This document shows, in pieces, positions 36,366 through 46,814 of a DNA stretch of 64,000 bases. The notes under the pieces are model-generated. The model saw nothing but the letters and a program-made list of their open reading frames with translations, did no database searches and was not told where the DNA came from. The stretch is taken from positions 51,465,344-51,529,343 of the forward strand of contig OY735227.1 of the NCBI GenBank assembly GCA_963457665.1. The letters are read 5' to 3'. This DNA comes from Thysanoteuthis rhombus. Its lineage: Eukaryota; Mollusca; Cephalopoda; Oegopsida; Thysanoteuthidae. Both the position numbers and the translations under genes were made by a program. The first letter of the stretch is position 1; every line of letters begins with the position of its first letter.

Positions 36366-37039
36366 ATTCGAATCTTTGGTACCTACCCACAAAGAAAACC
36401 AAAAAACAAACCTGACATTACAACCAAAATGCTTTTTTAATGATAATGTTCTCTGAATCATCATATTCTATTGTCTTTTGATAAAAGTAGTCGAAAAAAG
36501 CTGTGTATGAACTCAAACGTTTCAGGACATTTCGAGAAGCTAATTTTTTTTTCTTTAAGCTATTATTTCACACTAGACTACCAATGTCGTTAAATAATTT
36601 TGTGATTGCATTGTACTCTGAAAAATATCTAAAACATTATGTTGCTCTGTATATTATTGTTTATGTTCAACCAAAATGAACCTGGATTTTACACACATTT
36701 GTGAGAAAAAAAGTAAGGAAGACCACTCTATAATTAGCACTTAATAGTTATTTCCCTTGATAAATGTTACTGATAAAAAATATAGACATACACATGGCCT
36801 ATTATATAAGCTGAAGATTGAGAGGACAATAAATGTAATCATAATTTTTGAAAGTCCCTTTCACAATATTTCACATTCTAACTCTAATTCCACCAAAAAA
36901 CGCAGCAATTATTTTCAGGTTTTTCGTTTCCTTTGCCAAAGTCCAAAATAAAACTGATCACCCCTCACTGCCAGGTGAAGCTTTTGCATGGTTCTTGTTA
37001 TTGTTATATCTTTATAAATATCATTGTTATCTTCTGTTT

Positions 37040-37345
37040 ATATGATACACCAAGTGTATGTCTATATTTTATGTCTGTAACTCCGAGGGAAATGACTTTC
37101 ATTTTTTTCTATGCAAGAGTTACTTCCCTTAGACTATTTTACCAAGTCATTTATTCGTCAGAAAAGATGATTTTTACACAATAATATTTGAACTCAATTT
37201 CAATTGAATTATTCCATAATTGATTAAGCTTCATACCTTCTCTTTATATTTTAAGCTTTTACGTATATGTAATTTCAATTGCAAAGTTACTTGGCTATAG
37301 CTGTCATTTTTTGACAGCAAGCATAAACTAGTTAAATTGATGATT
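37040..37345. repeat. Interspersed repeat, copy 2
   Basis: Direct-orientation relative of 36120-36365 about 0.9 kb downstream, with small indels. Same block order. Class unknown. Confidence 0.7.
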
Positions 37346-39160
37346 AAAGCTTTAAAAGAATATTATGATTATTATTTCTGCTCTGTTTTACGAATGAAGA
37401 ATTGGCCAGTTTTATTCACTGTCACTGCATGTCAAGTTTTCTGTAACTTAAAGAAAGAAAAAAAATCTTTTTCCATTAATAAAACTTTTATCTTGGGGTT
37501 GTAGTCTCTTTTCATTTATTACCAGTCCATAACTCAATGCTTTGCTTGCTGTTATCCTGAGTGTTCCTTGACTACTACTGATACTATAAGTGTGACAAAT
37601 ATGGTAGGAAGGGGGAGGGTAGAAAAGAAATGTATAATAAGAGGGTGGGAAAGGAGCCTATGGCTGCTACTGATACTATAAGTGTTATAGATTTTCTATT
37701 ACACAGAATATTGGGATTTTTGGACATGGGGAATCTTAGTTCTTAATACTAAGTCCAAAATATGGTTTTGTAAGTGGTGGAGTGGTTTTCACTTTTAGAG
37801 AGAACATTGTTATGATTATTGTCTTTTTTAAAAAATTTTCAGGAAGAAAAATTCTGAAATAAACAAGCAAAAACTGTCTTTAATCCATTAACTGTGGAAG
37901 GTGAAGCTCTGACTCACAAACAGATCTGCGTTGCCGTCAATCATAATAAAACAGAAATTTTATTGAGTTAACCACCGAACTTTAATGATGGAAAAATCCA
38001 TTATCCGCAGTCAGCTGGTTAACTGCAGGCATGAATTCATCATTTTGTGTTTATTAACTTGTGCTCTGTAAATGTTGCCTCATGACTCTAACTCTTTTCA
38101 ACAGATTTTTCATCAACCCGATAGCTGTCAGACATGATTTCACCACTTTGTGTTTATGAAAATTTATTGATTTTTCATTCTATTGATGTCTTCTGTCTTA
38201 GAAGACAATGGAGCATGCTCAAGATGAGTCTTGTAAATGCTGCCTTGCGTTTCTTACGCTGTGAACAGTGGCACAGAAATTACCTCACCAGAGTGCAAGC
38301 CTAGTTAAAGTGTATGGACTCCCTTGGCTAACCAGTTGCCCGAATCCCCCACTCAGCCTCACAGATGTAATCTTAAGGAAAGATGAGCAATACGTTTGGC
38401 TGGAGGAGGTGCCAGAAGAGAGCCAAAGTTGGCATCCATTTGTTTGCTTGTATAATGTTCCCTTTCCCTGAAGATATCCACATGGCAATGGGGTCATCAT
38501 CCTGTGGCCAGGACACAGATACTTGATGCTCAGGGAAGTGTTGCCAATTTAGATGTGTGATTTTTGTGCCTTTCTTCAATTATTTGAATCTGGAAATCAC
38601 TCTTGAATTTGAAAAAAAATACAAAAAAATTCTGTATCAGCAACTATGGACCCCCTAATCTAAAAATGAATAAGAAACAGTAAATTAACATTAGTGGCTT
38701 GGGTTGTCCACAATATAAGCAAGTAATTTTTCCTTTCTTTGGACATGTTTTTTGTAATCTTACTGTAATTCACCAAATGTGTATCCATCTGTTTATCATT
38801 GTATAACTCAGCTAGACTTGTGGTGACCAAATTTTTCTAATTACCAGAGTATATTTTTAACCTATTGGCTTTTGAAAATACCAAAACTTTTAAGTTTTTT
38901 TAGTGAGGGCATCGATTTACAGTATAAGTATAATGCTAAACTAGATCCTTGGTGTGTGTCAGGATAACCTGATCTTTATCTTTTTGTTGAATTGTATAAA
39001 GTAGACATCTTGAGAGTCAAAAGTAATTCTTCATTTCTTTGGACATGTTTCAGCTTATTTTCCATTTTATGAAATGCTTGCAATGCAAACAAATTTTCTC
39101 TGACCAAAATTACTGCTTTTTCTTTCTTCGTTTTTGTTAAACTGTGCAACTTTTTCCTGG

Positions 39161-39162
<2 letters not shown>

Positions 39163-39219
<57 letters not shown>
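39163..39219. repeat. TCA microsatellite, tail of the RTE element
   Basis: About 19 TCA units, GAT on the element strand, directly after the RTE 3' end. Confidence 0.95.
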
Positions 39220-39231
39220 GTCTTTCAGCGT

Positions 39232-39648
39232 CTATCGTTGGACATAGACCTTCCCCAGGATTTGCCACACTTCTCTGTCATGGGCGTCACGGAGCCAGTA
39301 CTTCCTGAACTTGTCTAGCTCGTCTCTCCATCTAACATTTTGCCGGCCTCGGTTGCGCATGTGGTCTCGGGGAATCCATGTTGTGAGTCGAGATGTCCAT
39401 CGATTGTCAGCCATTCTTGCAACATGGCCAGCCCACCGCCATTTTAGATTTTTTATGGATTCTATGATGTCTCTAACTCTCGTCTTTTCCCGGATGTGTT
39501 GTGCTGTTTTGTGGTCTCTCCATGTGAGGCCCAGCATTATTCTTTCATGTGCACGTTGCATGGTTCTCAGCTTACGGGTCTGTCTCTTGGTTAAGTTCCA
39601 TGTTTCAGCTCCATAAGTGACTATTGGGAGGATGCATTGGTTGTACAC
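39232..39648 (-). pseudogene. RTE reverse transcriptase, C-terminal piece
   Basis: 138-codon open piece from the thumb region to the natural stop just before the TCA-repeat tail. It is out of frame with the palm-domain piece at 39695-40186, so the two no longer form one protein. Confidence 0.85.
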
Positions 39649-39694
39649 CCTTCTCTTTAGGATTAATGGGATCTTATTATTTTTGAAGGTTGAG

Positions 39695-40186
39695 CTAGCT
39701 CTGCCAAAGGCTTGCCATCCCAGTGATTCTTCGCCTGATTTCTTCTTCTTTTGAGGGTCTCATGGAGATTCGTTGCCCTAGGTAGATGTAGTGGTCTACT
39801 TTCTCGAGTTCTGTGTCCTTGATTTTGATTTTAGTGTTTTTATCTCCTATGTGGTTGTTGCACATGATCTTTGTCTTGCTGAAGTTCATGTGTAGGCCGA
39901 CTTTCTTGCTCTCTTCATCTAGTTCATCTATCATTAGTTGGAGGTCGTGTAGGTTCTCTGCGAAAAGAGCTATGTCGTCTGCGAATCTGAGGTTGCTCAG
40001 ATACTCGCCGTCTATTTTAATTCCTTTACTCTCCCAGTCTAGCCTTCTGAAGATTATCTCGAGGCAGGCTGTGAAGAGTTTAGGTGAGCTAGTATCACCT
40101 TGTCTTACTCCTTTCTGGAGCTGGAAGGGGTCCGAGTCTTTATGTAGCCTGATAAAGGAGCTGCCGTGATTGTATATATGTTTCAA
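39695..40186 (-). pseudogene. RTE reverse transcriptase, palm piece with FADD motif
   Basis: 163-codon open piece carrying GVRQGD and LRFADDIALFA. A stop codon separates it from the upstream FIDFKKAFDSV motif at about 40255-40290. Remnant, not an active gene. Confidence 0.85.
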
Positions 40187-40732
40187 TACTTCAACATATA
40201 CTGGATCTACACCTTATCGACTGATGGCCTCCATGACCTTACGGATTTCTACTGAGTCAAACGCCTTTTTGAAGTCGATAAATGCCACGGTGAGTGGAAG
40301 TTTATATTCTGCTGCTTTTTCTTTCAGTTGATTTATCGAATGCACGTGGTTCTTCTAAAGCCAGCCTGTTCACGTGGCTGGTTTTCATCGAGTGTTTTTG
40401 TGATTCGGTTGGTGATGATCTTTGTGAAAAGTTTGTATACACAGTTGAGTAGGCTTATAGGCCTATAGTTGTTGAGGTCTTTCGGGTTTCCTTTTTTATA
40501 TAGTGAGCTCTAAATAATAAACAGTTAAAGGATATTATTAATACTGGGGGAAAATAGGTTGAAGTGGTTAAAAATTAGAAAGCTCTCTGAGAGCACATAC
40601 CTCTGCCCCCCCCCCCCCCCAAATAAATGGAAATAAAATAAAAAGATTTCAAGAAAAAAAGGGAGAGAACTTTGAAACTCTTTTTGCTCCGGGGTAGTGT
40701 CGCCCTTTCCAAAAATAGAACGCTATAGACCA

Positions 40733-40854
40733 GCTATTAACAACCAAGGGGTCCACAAAGGTATTTTCGGCACTCATGAGTTCGTTGTGGAGGCAGACTA
40801 ATTTTTTTCTTTTTGAAAGAGGTTCCTTGGTAATGATAAGGTTGACAACCTCTG
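40733..40854. mobile_element. Possible short hAT-like MITE
   Basis: The right end inverted reads CAGAGGTTGTCAACC. The left end CAGCTATTAACAACCAAGG is similar, and GGGGTCCACAAAGG beside it is typical of such elements. Flanking 8-mers CTATAGAC and TTCTAGGC agree at only 5 of 8. Confidence 0.35.
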
Positions 40855-41251
40855 TTCTAGGCTGACCCTCTCGGGCATGCTGACTATATGCGGATCACCA
40901 GCCGGGTTGTCTACGACAACTAAAAAAACTATAAATAGATTAAAGGATTTAGCTGCCAGTTCCCACTGTTTCAAGAAGATCATTAAATACTTTACATCTT
41001 ACCAGCCCCCACACCAAAAGAGAATAAAAAAAACCCCGTCCGGCTTGAGGTGGATAGCGCCGGAATACTCAAAAGCCGGTCTGTTTGGCATCCGACTTCT
41101 GTGTCACCCTTTTCTCCTCTCCAGCTCTTAACAGTCGAGCTGATTTGCATACCATCACATGCAGGGAGGCAGAAAGAAGCGAAATTTCAATCAGTTGTAG
41201 GTTTTATTGTTGTAACTGGTAGAAGGGGACAAAAATGCGACGGTTATTTTC

Positions 41252-41264
41252 GCCGCCATCTTGG
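41252..41264. promoter_or_regulatory. YY1-type motif in CpG-richer DNA
   Basis: GCCGCCATCTTGG; on the - strand it reads CCAAGATGGCGGC, the extended YY1 site found at initiators of many housekeeping genes. ATTTGCAT lies about 110 bp upstream. No exon next to it could be defined on either strand. It could belong to an upstream non-coding exon of the sorting nexin or be chance. Confidence 0.3.
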
Positions 41265-41465
41265 TTGCTTATTCGTTAAGACGGGGGAGTTGACGATTAA
41301 CAAACCCTGATTCCAACTACGCTCAGAAATCTCTTTCTACCCCGAAATTCACTTCCAGACAGGCCACATCGTTACCAATCCCTTAGCAACAGTTATAACC
41401 AATAATACCCTTGGTCAAATTCTTAGACAACTACCAGTCACCCGTATGACCGTCTCCCCCAACTA

Positions 41466-41575
41466 TTCATCATCATCAGTCTTTTAACGTCCGTCGTTGG
41501 ACTTAGATCTTCCCCAGGATTCGCCACAATTCCCTATCATGGGTATCGCAGAGCTAGTATTTCCTGAATTTGTCG
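41466..41575 (-). mobile_element. RTE 3'-end fragment
   Basis: TCATCATCATCAG followed by a diverged copy of the last roughly 100 bp of the 39.2-kb RTE, same orientation. Confidence 0.75.
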
Positions 41576-42418
41576 GTTACGTGATAATCCTACCTGGAAT
41601 GTTCTACCTAAAAAGAAAACCCCTCCATCACAACTTATTTAGGATGCAAGCCAACGACATGTTCGTTGATAAATAACTGAAACCGTGGCAACAAAGATGG
41701 AAGACTAGAGAAAAATTTGAACATAAAAATTGTGTGAATATTACATAAACGATGATGTATTTGTGTTTGAAAATTTTACTCATGCAAAAACCGTAAACCA
41801 TTGTACTACAGATTAAAAAGAAAACGCTGTTTCGCAGTCTAAGCCAAAATTTGAAATGGTTATAACTCCGATTCAGTTTATTCACAAAGTTCTTAGCATA
41901 TTTTTTGCCAATCTTTCCTGTCTCTCCAATGACACGAAAACATCTATATGAAAAAAGTTTTGTGCATTTATTTACGAACACGCTTGTTGGCTAAGGCTCA
42001 AATAAAGGACCCTTCTGAAATATTTACGGGAAGGGGCTTATAATTATAAATACATTACTTTCATTTCAGTAATGTCTATTCATTTTTCAATGTCACTGTT
42101 TTATTGTGATTTAATAAATGTGAAATAGAAGTTGTATCGAATTGACTTGACATCAAGTTGGCTTCATCGAAACAACCCTTCCCGTCTTGCAGGTTGTGAT
42201 ATTTGCTCAGCTCGAGGAAAAATAACTGAGCTCTAGGTACTTCCTGTCACTTCAATACTTGATAGCCTTTTCTTTAAAGTATCGCCAATTCTAGTCTGAC
42301 AGCGACATTTAAGCTGGGATCTCTTCGTTCTACGTCTGAAGCAGCTGCCCAACACTCTTACATGGCCTATGTAACAGTGTTGCATTGCTTTGGTATAGAT
42401 CTAGATCCCACTCAACGG

Positions 42419-42900
42419 GGCACGATTTATTTGCTGTCCCACCGCAGCAAAATGTGACACAAGATCGAGCTTAACGTGGGGAAAATAGGACCCCTCCATC
42501 CAAAAATGGCTCCAGCCGATGCGACTTTGGTGGCTAAGCGACCGTAGAAGCTAAAACAACCTTCGTCACGAAAGTGTCTACTTTGGGACCTGCTCCTCTA
42601 AGTGCAATGGAACAGTGCTGCTCCAGGATGCCATATTCCCCGCAGCTGGGCCGAGTAGTAATAGGAGAGCCCAAGGACGAGTCGAAAGACTCCCCGATGC
42701 GCTTAGCAATGCGTAGCCTCAGTAAAACCTTATTGGCTAACGCATTGCACCGGCGCATTCGGTCTTAGAAGCCAACCACAACCCAATCTCCGGCCTATTC
42801 GAGAGGCAAGTGTCAGTACCGGCGCCTCGGTCTATGCCGTGGAACAGATACTAGACTTTGATCCTGCCGAAAAAGCCAGGGGCTGCGAGAGAAAGGATAC
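42419..42900. repeat. CpG-rich dispersed repeat, copy 1
   Basis: Aligns with 45240-45610 in direct orientation: GACACAAG, ATGGCTCCAG, CTAAGTGCAATGG, GAGCCCAAGGACGAGTC, TTAGCAATGCGTAGCCTCAGTA and CAGTACCGGCGCCTCGG have counterparts in the same order. No coding frame is shared. Class unknown. Confidence 0.6.
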
Positions 42901-44178
42901 TTAATTGTGTCCACTCATAACAACGAAGTCTCCAGTACTTGTTAGACCCATGTGAGATCATGTTCAGTGGTACAAGAGAGGATGTGGGGTAAGCTGTGGT
43001 TGCAGAAATATTGGTATGAAATGTACCACCAGGTGCCGTTTCTGCTTATGACAAACCTGTGCGAACATATCACGGGAATGGGATGTCTGTGATGAAACTG
43101 AAGAGTTCGGTCAAAGGGCTGCAGCTGACGAGGGTGATGTCAATGAGCAGAAGGAAGATTTAGGGACCATGAAAATGTTATCATGGAGGATAAGGAAGGA
43201 GATTCATTTTGACTTGTAAATCGTAAAAAGCATTAAGGAAAATTAGGAGAAAAATTTAAATTCGACAATAAAAAATAGATTTAAAAAAAAGAAAAATGAA
43301 ACCTGAAAAATGCTTGAAGAAAAGCAGGAAAAAAAACCCAAAACAACTGAATTCAGTCTGTGTATGCTGCTTTGTGTATTGAAAAAATGTTCAACGAATT
43401 TCAACTTGCGTCGTCTGTCTGTAGTTAGAAAAATAGAGCAGCAGCTGTATCTCAACGGAGTTTTCTCAAAAATTGGATTAATTTTGAAAACTTAATACCA
43501 TGAATGTACTTTCCACCCACAAACTGATATATAACCATGATTTATAAAGATAGGCACGTAGCTCTTGGAGTTGGTGGGGGCGATTCTAAATTATCTTCGA
43601 AAACCCATGAAAAAGAACATTTTGAAGAATAGTTCACCTACGGCAATTTTTACTGTACATTGTCCAACTGTCAGAGGCCCTCTGCTCCCAAGTTGGGAAC
43701 CACTGTAATCAATATTGGAAGGGAATCCACGAATTTTCTGTTATGTCCTCGTATATAGGGTTTGTATCTCTCCAGCATACTCCACTATTTGGCTAATAAC
43801 ACTTAGTTGTTTTTCTCGGGAACCACTCTTGGATTTGGGAGGATTTATGATAGGTTATAGGTTTTACTAAAACGTATCAATATACCAAGCTTCATTTTTA
43901 CGCAAATTTATTCAAGGCTCATGGTTAACTGATATTCCTATCTTTTAATTTCGTCAGCTGCAAAAAACAAACAAATTATTCTGATGCTAGTTCTTAATCA
44001 TGGAAAAATTCACAGACATTTATTTATAAGTTTATGAGATGATTTTTTTTAATGAAAGAATTGGAAGTGAATTGTTGAGTAAGAAATCGCCCGAACTCCA
44101 CTGGAGGACACAGATGAATATTCATATCAAATGTATCACGGCATCTATATAGATAACATTTTGAGAGGTAGTTTATGG

Positions 44179-44183
44179 ACACA

Positions 44184-44238
<55 letters not shown>

Positions 44239-44280
44239 ATATATGTATACGTACACACACACATATATATATATATATAT
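44179..44280. repeat. Compound CA / TA microsatellite
   Basis: About 28 CA units, a short interruption (GAGATATATGTATACGTA), then a few CA and about 9 TA units. Confidence 0.9.
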
Positions 44281-45239
44281 GCCGTAGGTGCAATACATTT
44301 AATAAGAATATTCACCTGTGTCCTGTGGAGTGAGCGATTTCTTTCTGAAGACCCAATAGTTCACTATTCCAAAACTACTACTAAAACCATTTATTATATT
44401 TTGTTGTAGAATCAGCCGAGGAAGGGCTCAATGTCAATTAGCATACACATATAGAATGGCTTATGATTTTGACGTTGTTTTAAATTTGAGAACCAGATCA
44501 CTGGACCGGGGCGATTCTGGATACGATTCCTGCATGAATATCATATTATTTGGACCAGAACATAATACAATTTTCGTTTGATTCTTGAGAATTTGTCTAC
44601 TTGCTGTTTAAAATGATCCTGAAAGGAAGTTGGGTTCTGGGCGGTCATTTGGGTAGTAAAGTGGAAATAATTTCTCCGGAACTTTTTAGTCAATATTTTA
44701 GTCACTGTATCGATAAAATTACAAATGGAACGACAATATAGTGTCCGTTGAGAAAGCGATACATCTGGCATTAGCTTGGCAACCGGGAGGGGGTCCAATC
44801 GCCTTAAAGGGAGCCCGACTCCCTGGTTTGGAATCATAGCTGTCATCGACTTGTTGCCTTCTAAAGGTTAGAGAACCCATTCTGCTCTGTTATTCTAACT
44901 ACCCACTGCTAGGGGTGGGTTTGATGGATCCGTGCCTTTCCCAAGGGCATTAATGCGAAGTGAACATGAAGAGCCTCGACTTGAGTTTGAACTCGAATTG
45001 CCGATTTCATTTTCCGCACCGTTATCGTTACGCAAATCACCACTCCGACATTTTTTTTTAAATAAACAAATAAGAAACGAAATAGAATTTCTGTCCATCT
45101 TTTCCAAGACTGAAAGAAACTAAAAATTCTGCGCGAAAATAATTGTGAATATTCTGTCGACAGTAAATCAGCCAAGGATTTCACGAGCGGTAAATAAGAA
45201 ACGCAAAGGTAATGGGGAAAAGAAGTCGTGTGGGCTAAG

Positions 45240-45610
45240 GATTCTTTCCCGTTGCAGATAGCGTGTCCTATTTACTTGCGCTCCCTCAAGGGCAAGATGA
45301 GACACAAGGTCGTTTTCAATGTGGGATGGAGAGAAGCACCCATAAAAATGTCTCCAGTCCCCGCAACTGAAGTCGCAAAGGAGCCATGACAAACCCGGCC
45401 CGTCCCTCTTAGTGCAATAGGATAGCACCGCTCCGAGGCGAACTGCTACCCCACGACTGGGTCGTATAAATATATGAGGTTTAAGGACGAGTTCACAGGC
45501 CTCAATGCATTTAGCAATGCTGAGCCTCAGTATTCCTAATTGTCAGTACCAACACCTCGGACAAGGCCATGATGTAGACACTACACTTCGATCAGAGCCA
45601 ATGAGCTGGA
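45240..45610. repeat. CpG-rich dispersed repeat, copy 2
   Basis: Diverged relative of 42419-42900 with the same block order (GACACAAGG, TCTTAGTGCAATAGG, TTTAAGGACGAGTTC, TTTAGCAATGCTGAGCCTCAGTA, CAGTACCAACACCTCGG). Confidence 0.6.
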
Positions 45611-46682
45611 AAAGGGTTTGTAGGTAATGTTGCAGATGGCGTGTAACTCAGTGCTACTTGATAAATCAAAAGGAAATGAGCACCCTCTGACCCTCAGAAA
45701 TACCATAAATGACGATAGTCCAACATTGGGAGTGCCCAACGACCTTAACTAAACAAAAATAAACAGAAAAACTGACTTCAAAGTCTATCCAACAATTTCT
45801 AACCACGCAACTTCTCCTAATTATCCCAAGTTATTTACCACGTGTGTTTTAATTACAAAATAATTTGAAAATGTCTTTAAAAAACTGTTTACTCAACGGA
45901 ATTCGGAAATAGTATTCCGTCTTGTTCCGGGTCTAACGGCCGAGCCCTTGGCCCATGAAAAGCTGGTAATGAGACCAGGCCAATTGATAAATCTTGGTCT
46001 AATTTGGAATTTATATCAAGTATTTTTCAACCTGTGTTAAATACGTATGATTTATGCATAAGTATATATTAATAAGCTAATAATGAAAATGTTGAGCGTA
46101 GTAATGCATTTCCAATCAAAAAGCATTGAAACTAATCGAAGTGATAGCATTATCTCTTGTCAGAGCCGAGTTTCTTAAAATTGAAAAAAGAGATATATGC
46201 AATAAATTTGGAACAAAAGTTGCTTTCAGGTATCTGTATCAATTTATTCATATTTTATTTGTGTTAAAATTTTTATGATTCTTTTTTGAAGTATTGATAT
46301 TTTGTGCAATATTCCTTCGCCTTTACCACGGGTAGTTGGCCCCTGAAAATCGTATAGATCCACCGACTGACCCACCTAGCCTACTCTCTGTTCTGGCTTA
46401 TCGAGTATTGCCCTACTGGGTGATTTTTGTTATTAAACAAAAAGCCAGAATTTAATAAATAAATAAGTTTCAAAAGTAAAAACCATTGGAGTGTCAGGTT
46501 TCAGACTCAGAACTGTTGCTAAAGTTTTGGTTCAAAGTCCAAATGGCACATCATGTGTGAAGTCCTAACCTACAATTAGAAAAGGCAGCTCAGCGCGCTA
46601 GTTACGTAAAAGCAGTTTTTGAAGAGGAAAAAAAAGGAGTGATTTGGTGGATCTGATAAGCAAAAGAAGAAAGAGAACAAAA

Positions 46683-46814
46683 ATGTTGAACATTAATGAT
46701 GAAGATGCTTCAAGATTGTCTGCACCGTTGTTACCGCAACTGGAAAAAACTCGATACGGATCTTCAGCGAACACTGCGATTACGATTTTGCAAAAAAGTC
46801 CTTTGATATTGAAC
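46683..46814 (+). CDS. Sorting nexin exon 1 (predicted start)
   Basis: 44 codons from the first ATG after an in-frame TGA at 46620-46622, to a strong donor gtaagt at 46815. Encodes an acidic dileucine-like start (NDEDASRLSAPLLPQ). Phase 0 fits exon 2. It could instead be the first exon of another transcript; only phase and strand link it. Confidence 0.55.

Larger units (their letters stand above)
32246..39162. other. Intergenic stretch, repeats only
   Basis: No gene recognised. It holds low-complexity T/A tracts near 32290-32355, the two related copies at 36120-36365 and 37040-37345, relatives of other repeat families (about 37850-38030, 38533-38650, 38800-39005) and an intergenic segment rich in CCTAG near 34110-34200 that resembles the end region of an old transposon. 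Confidence 0.7.
39163..40512 (-). mobile_element. 5'-truncated RTE-type non-LTR retrotransposon
   Basis: Reverse-transcriptase remnant read on the - strand. Pieces in order: KKGNPKDLNNYRPISLL near 40440-40500, then FIDFKKAFDSV (motif A), GVRQGDTSSPKLF, LRFADDIALFA (motif C with the catalytic DD), YLGQRISM, and the thumb/C-terminal part CILPIVTYGAETW, KWRWAGHVARM and KVYVQR. It ends in about 19 TCA units (39163-39219), the trinucleotide tail expected of RTE elements. It is broken: an in-frame stop after motif A (SR-stop-GVDPVY), a frameshift between the 39695-40186 and 39232-39648 frames, and one near 40330-40360. The endonuclease domain is missing. No clear target duplication was found. Confidence 0.9.
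40855..46682. other. CpG-richer intergenic stretch upstream of the sorting nexin
   Basis: No coding gene recognised. It contains the YY1-type motif, a short RTE fragment, the two copies of the CpG-rich repeat, a compound microsatellite and a hAT-like end at about 43693-43709 (TTGGGAACCACTG) without a visible partner. The promoter and 5' UTR of the sorting nexin should lie in its right part. Confidence 0.6.
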
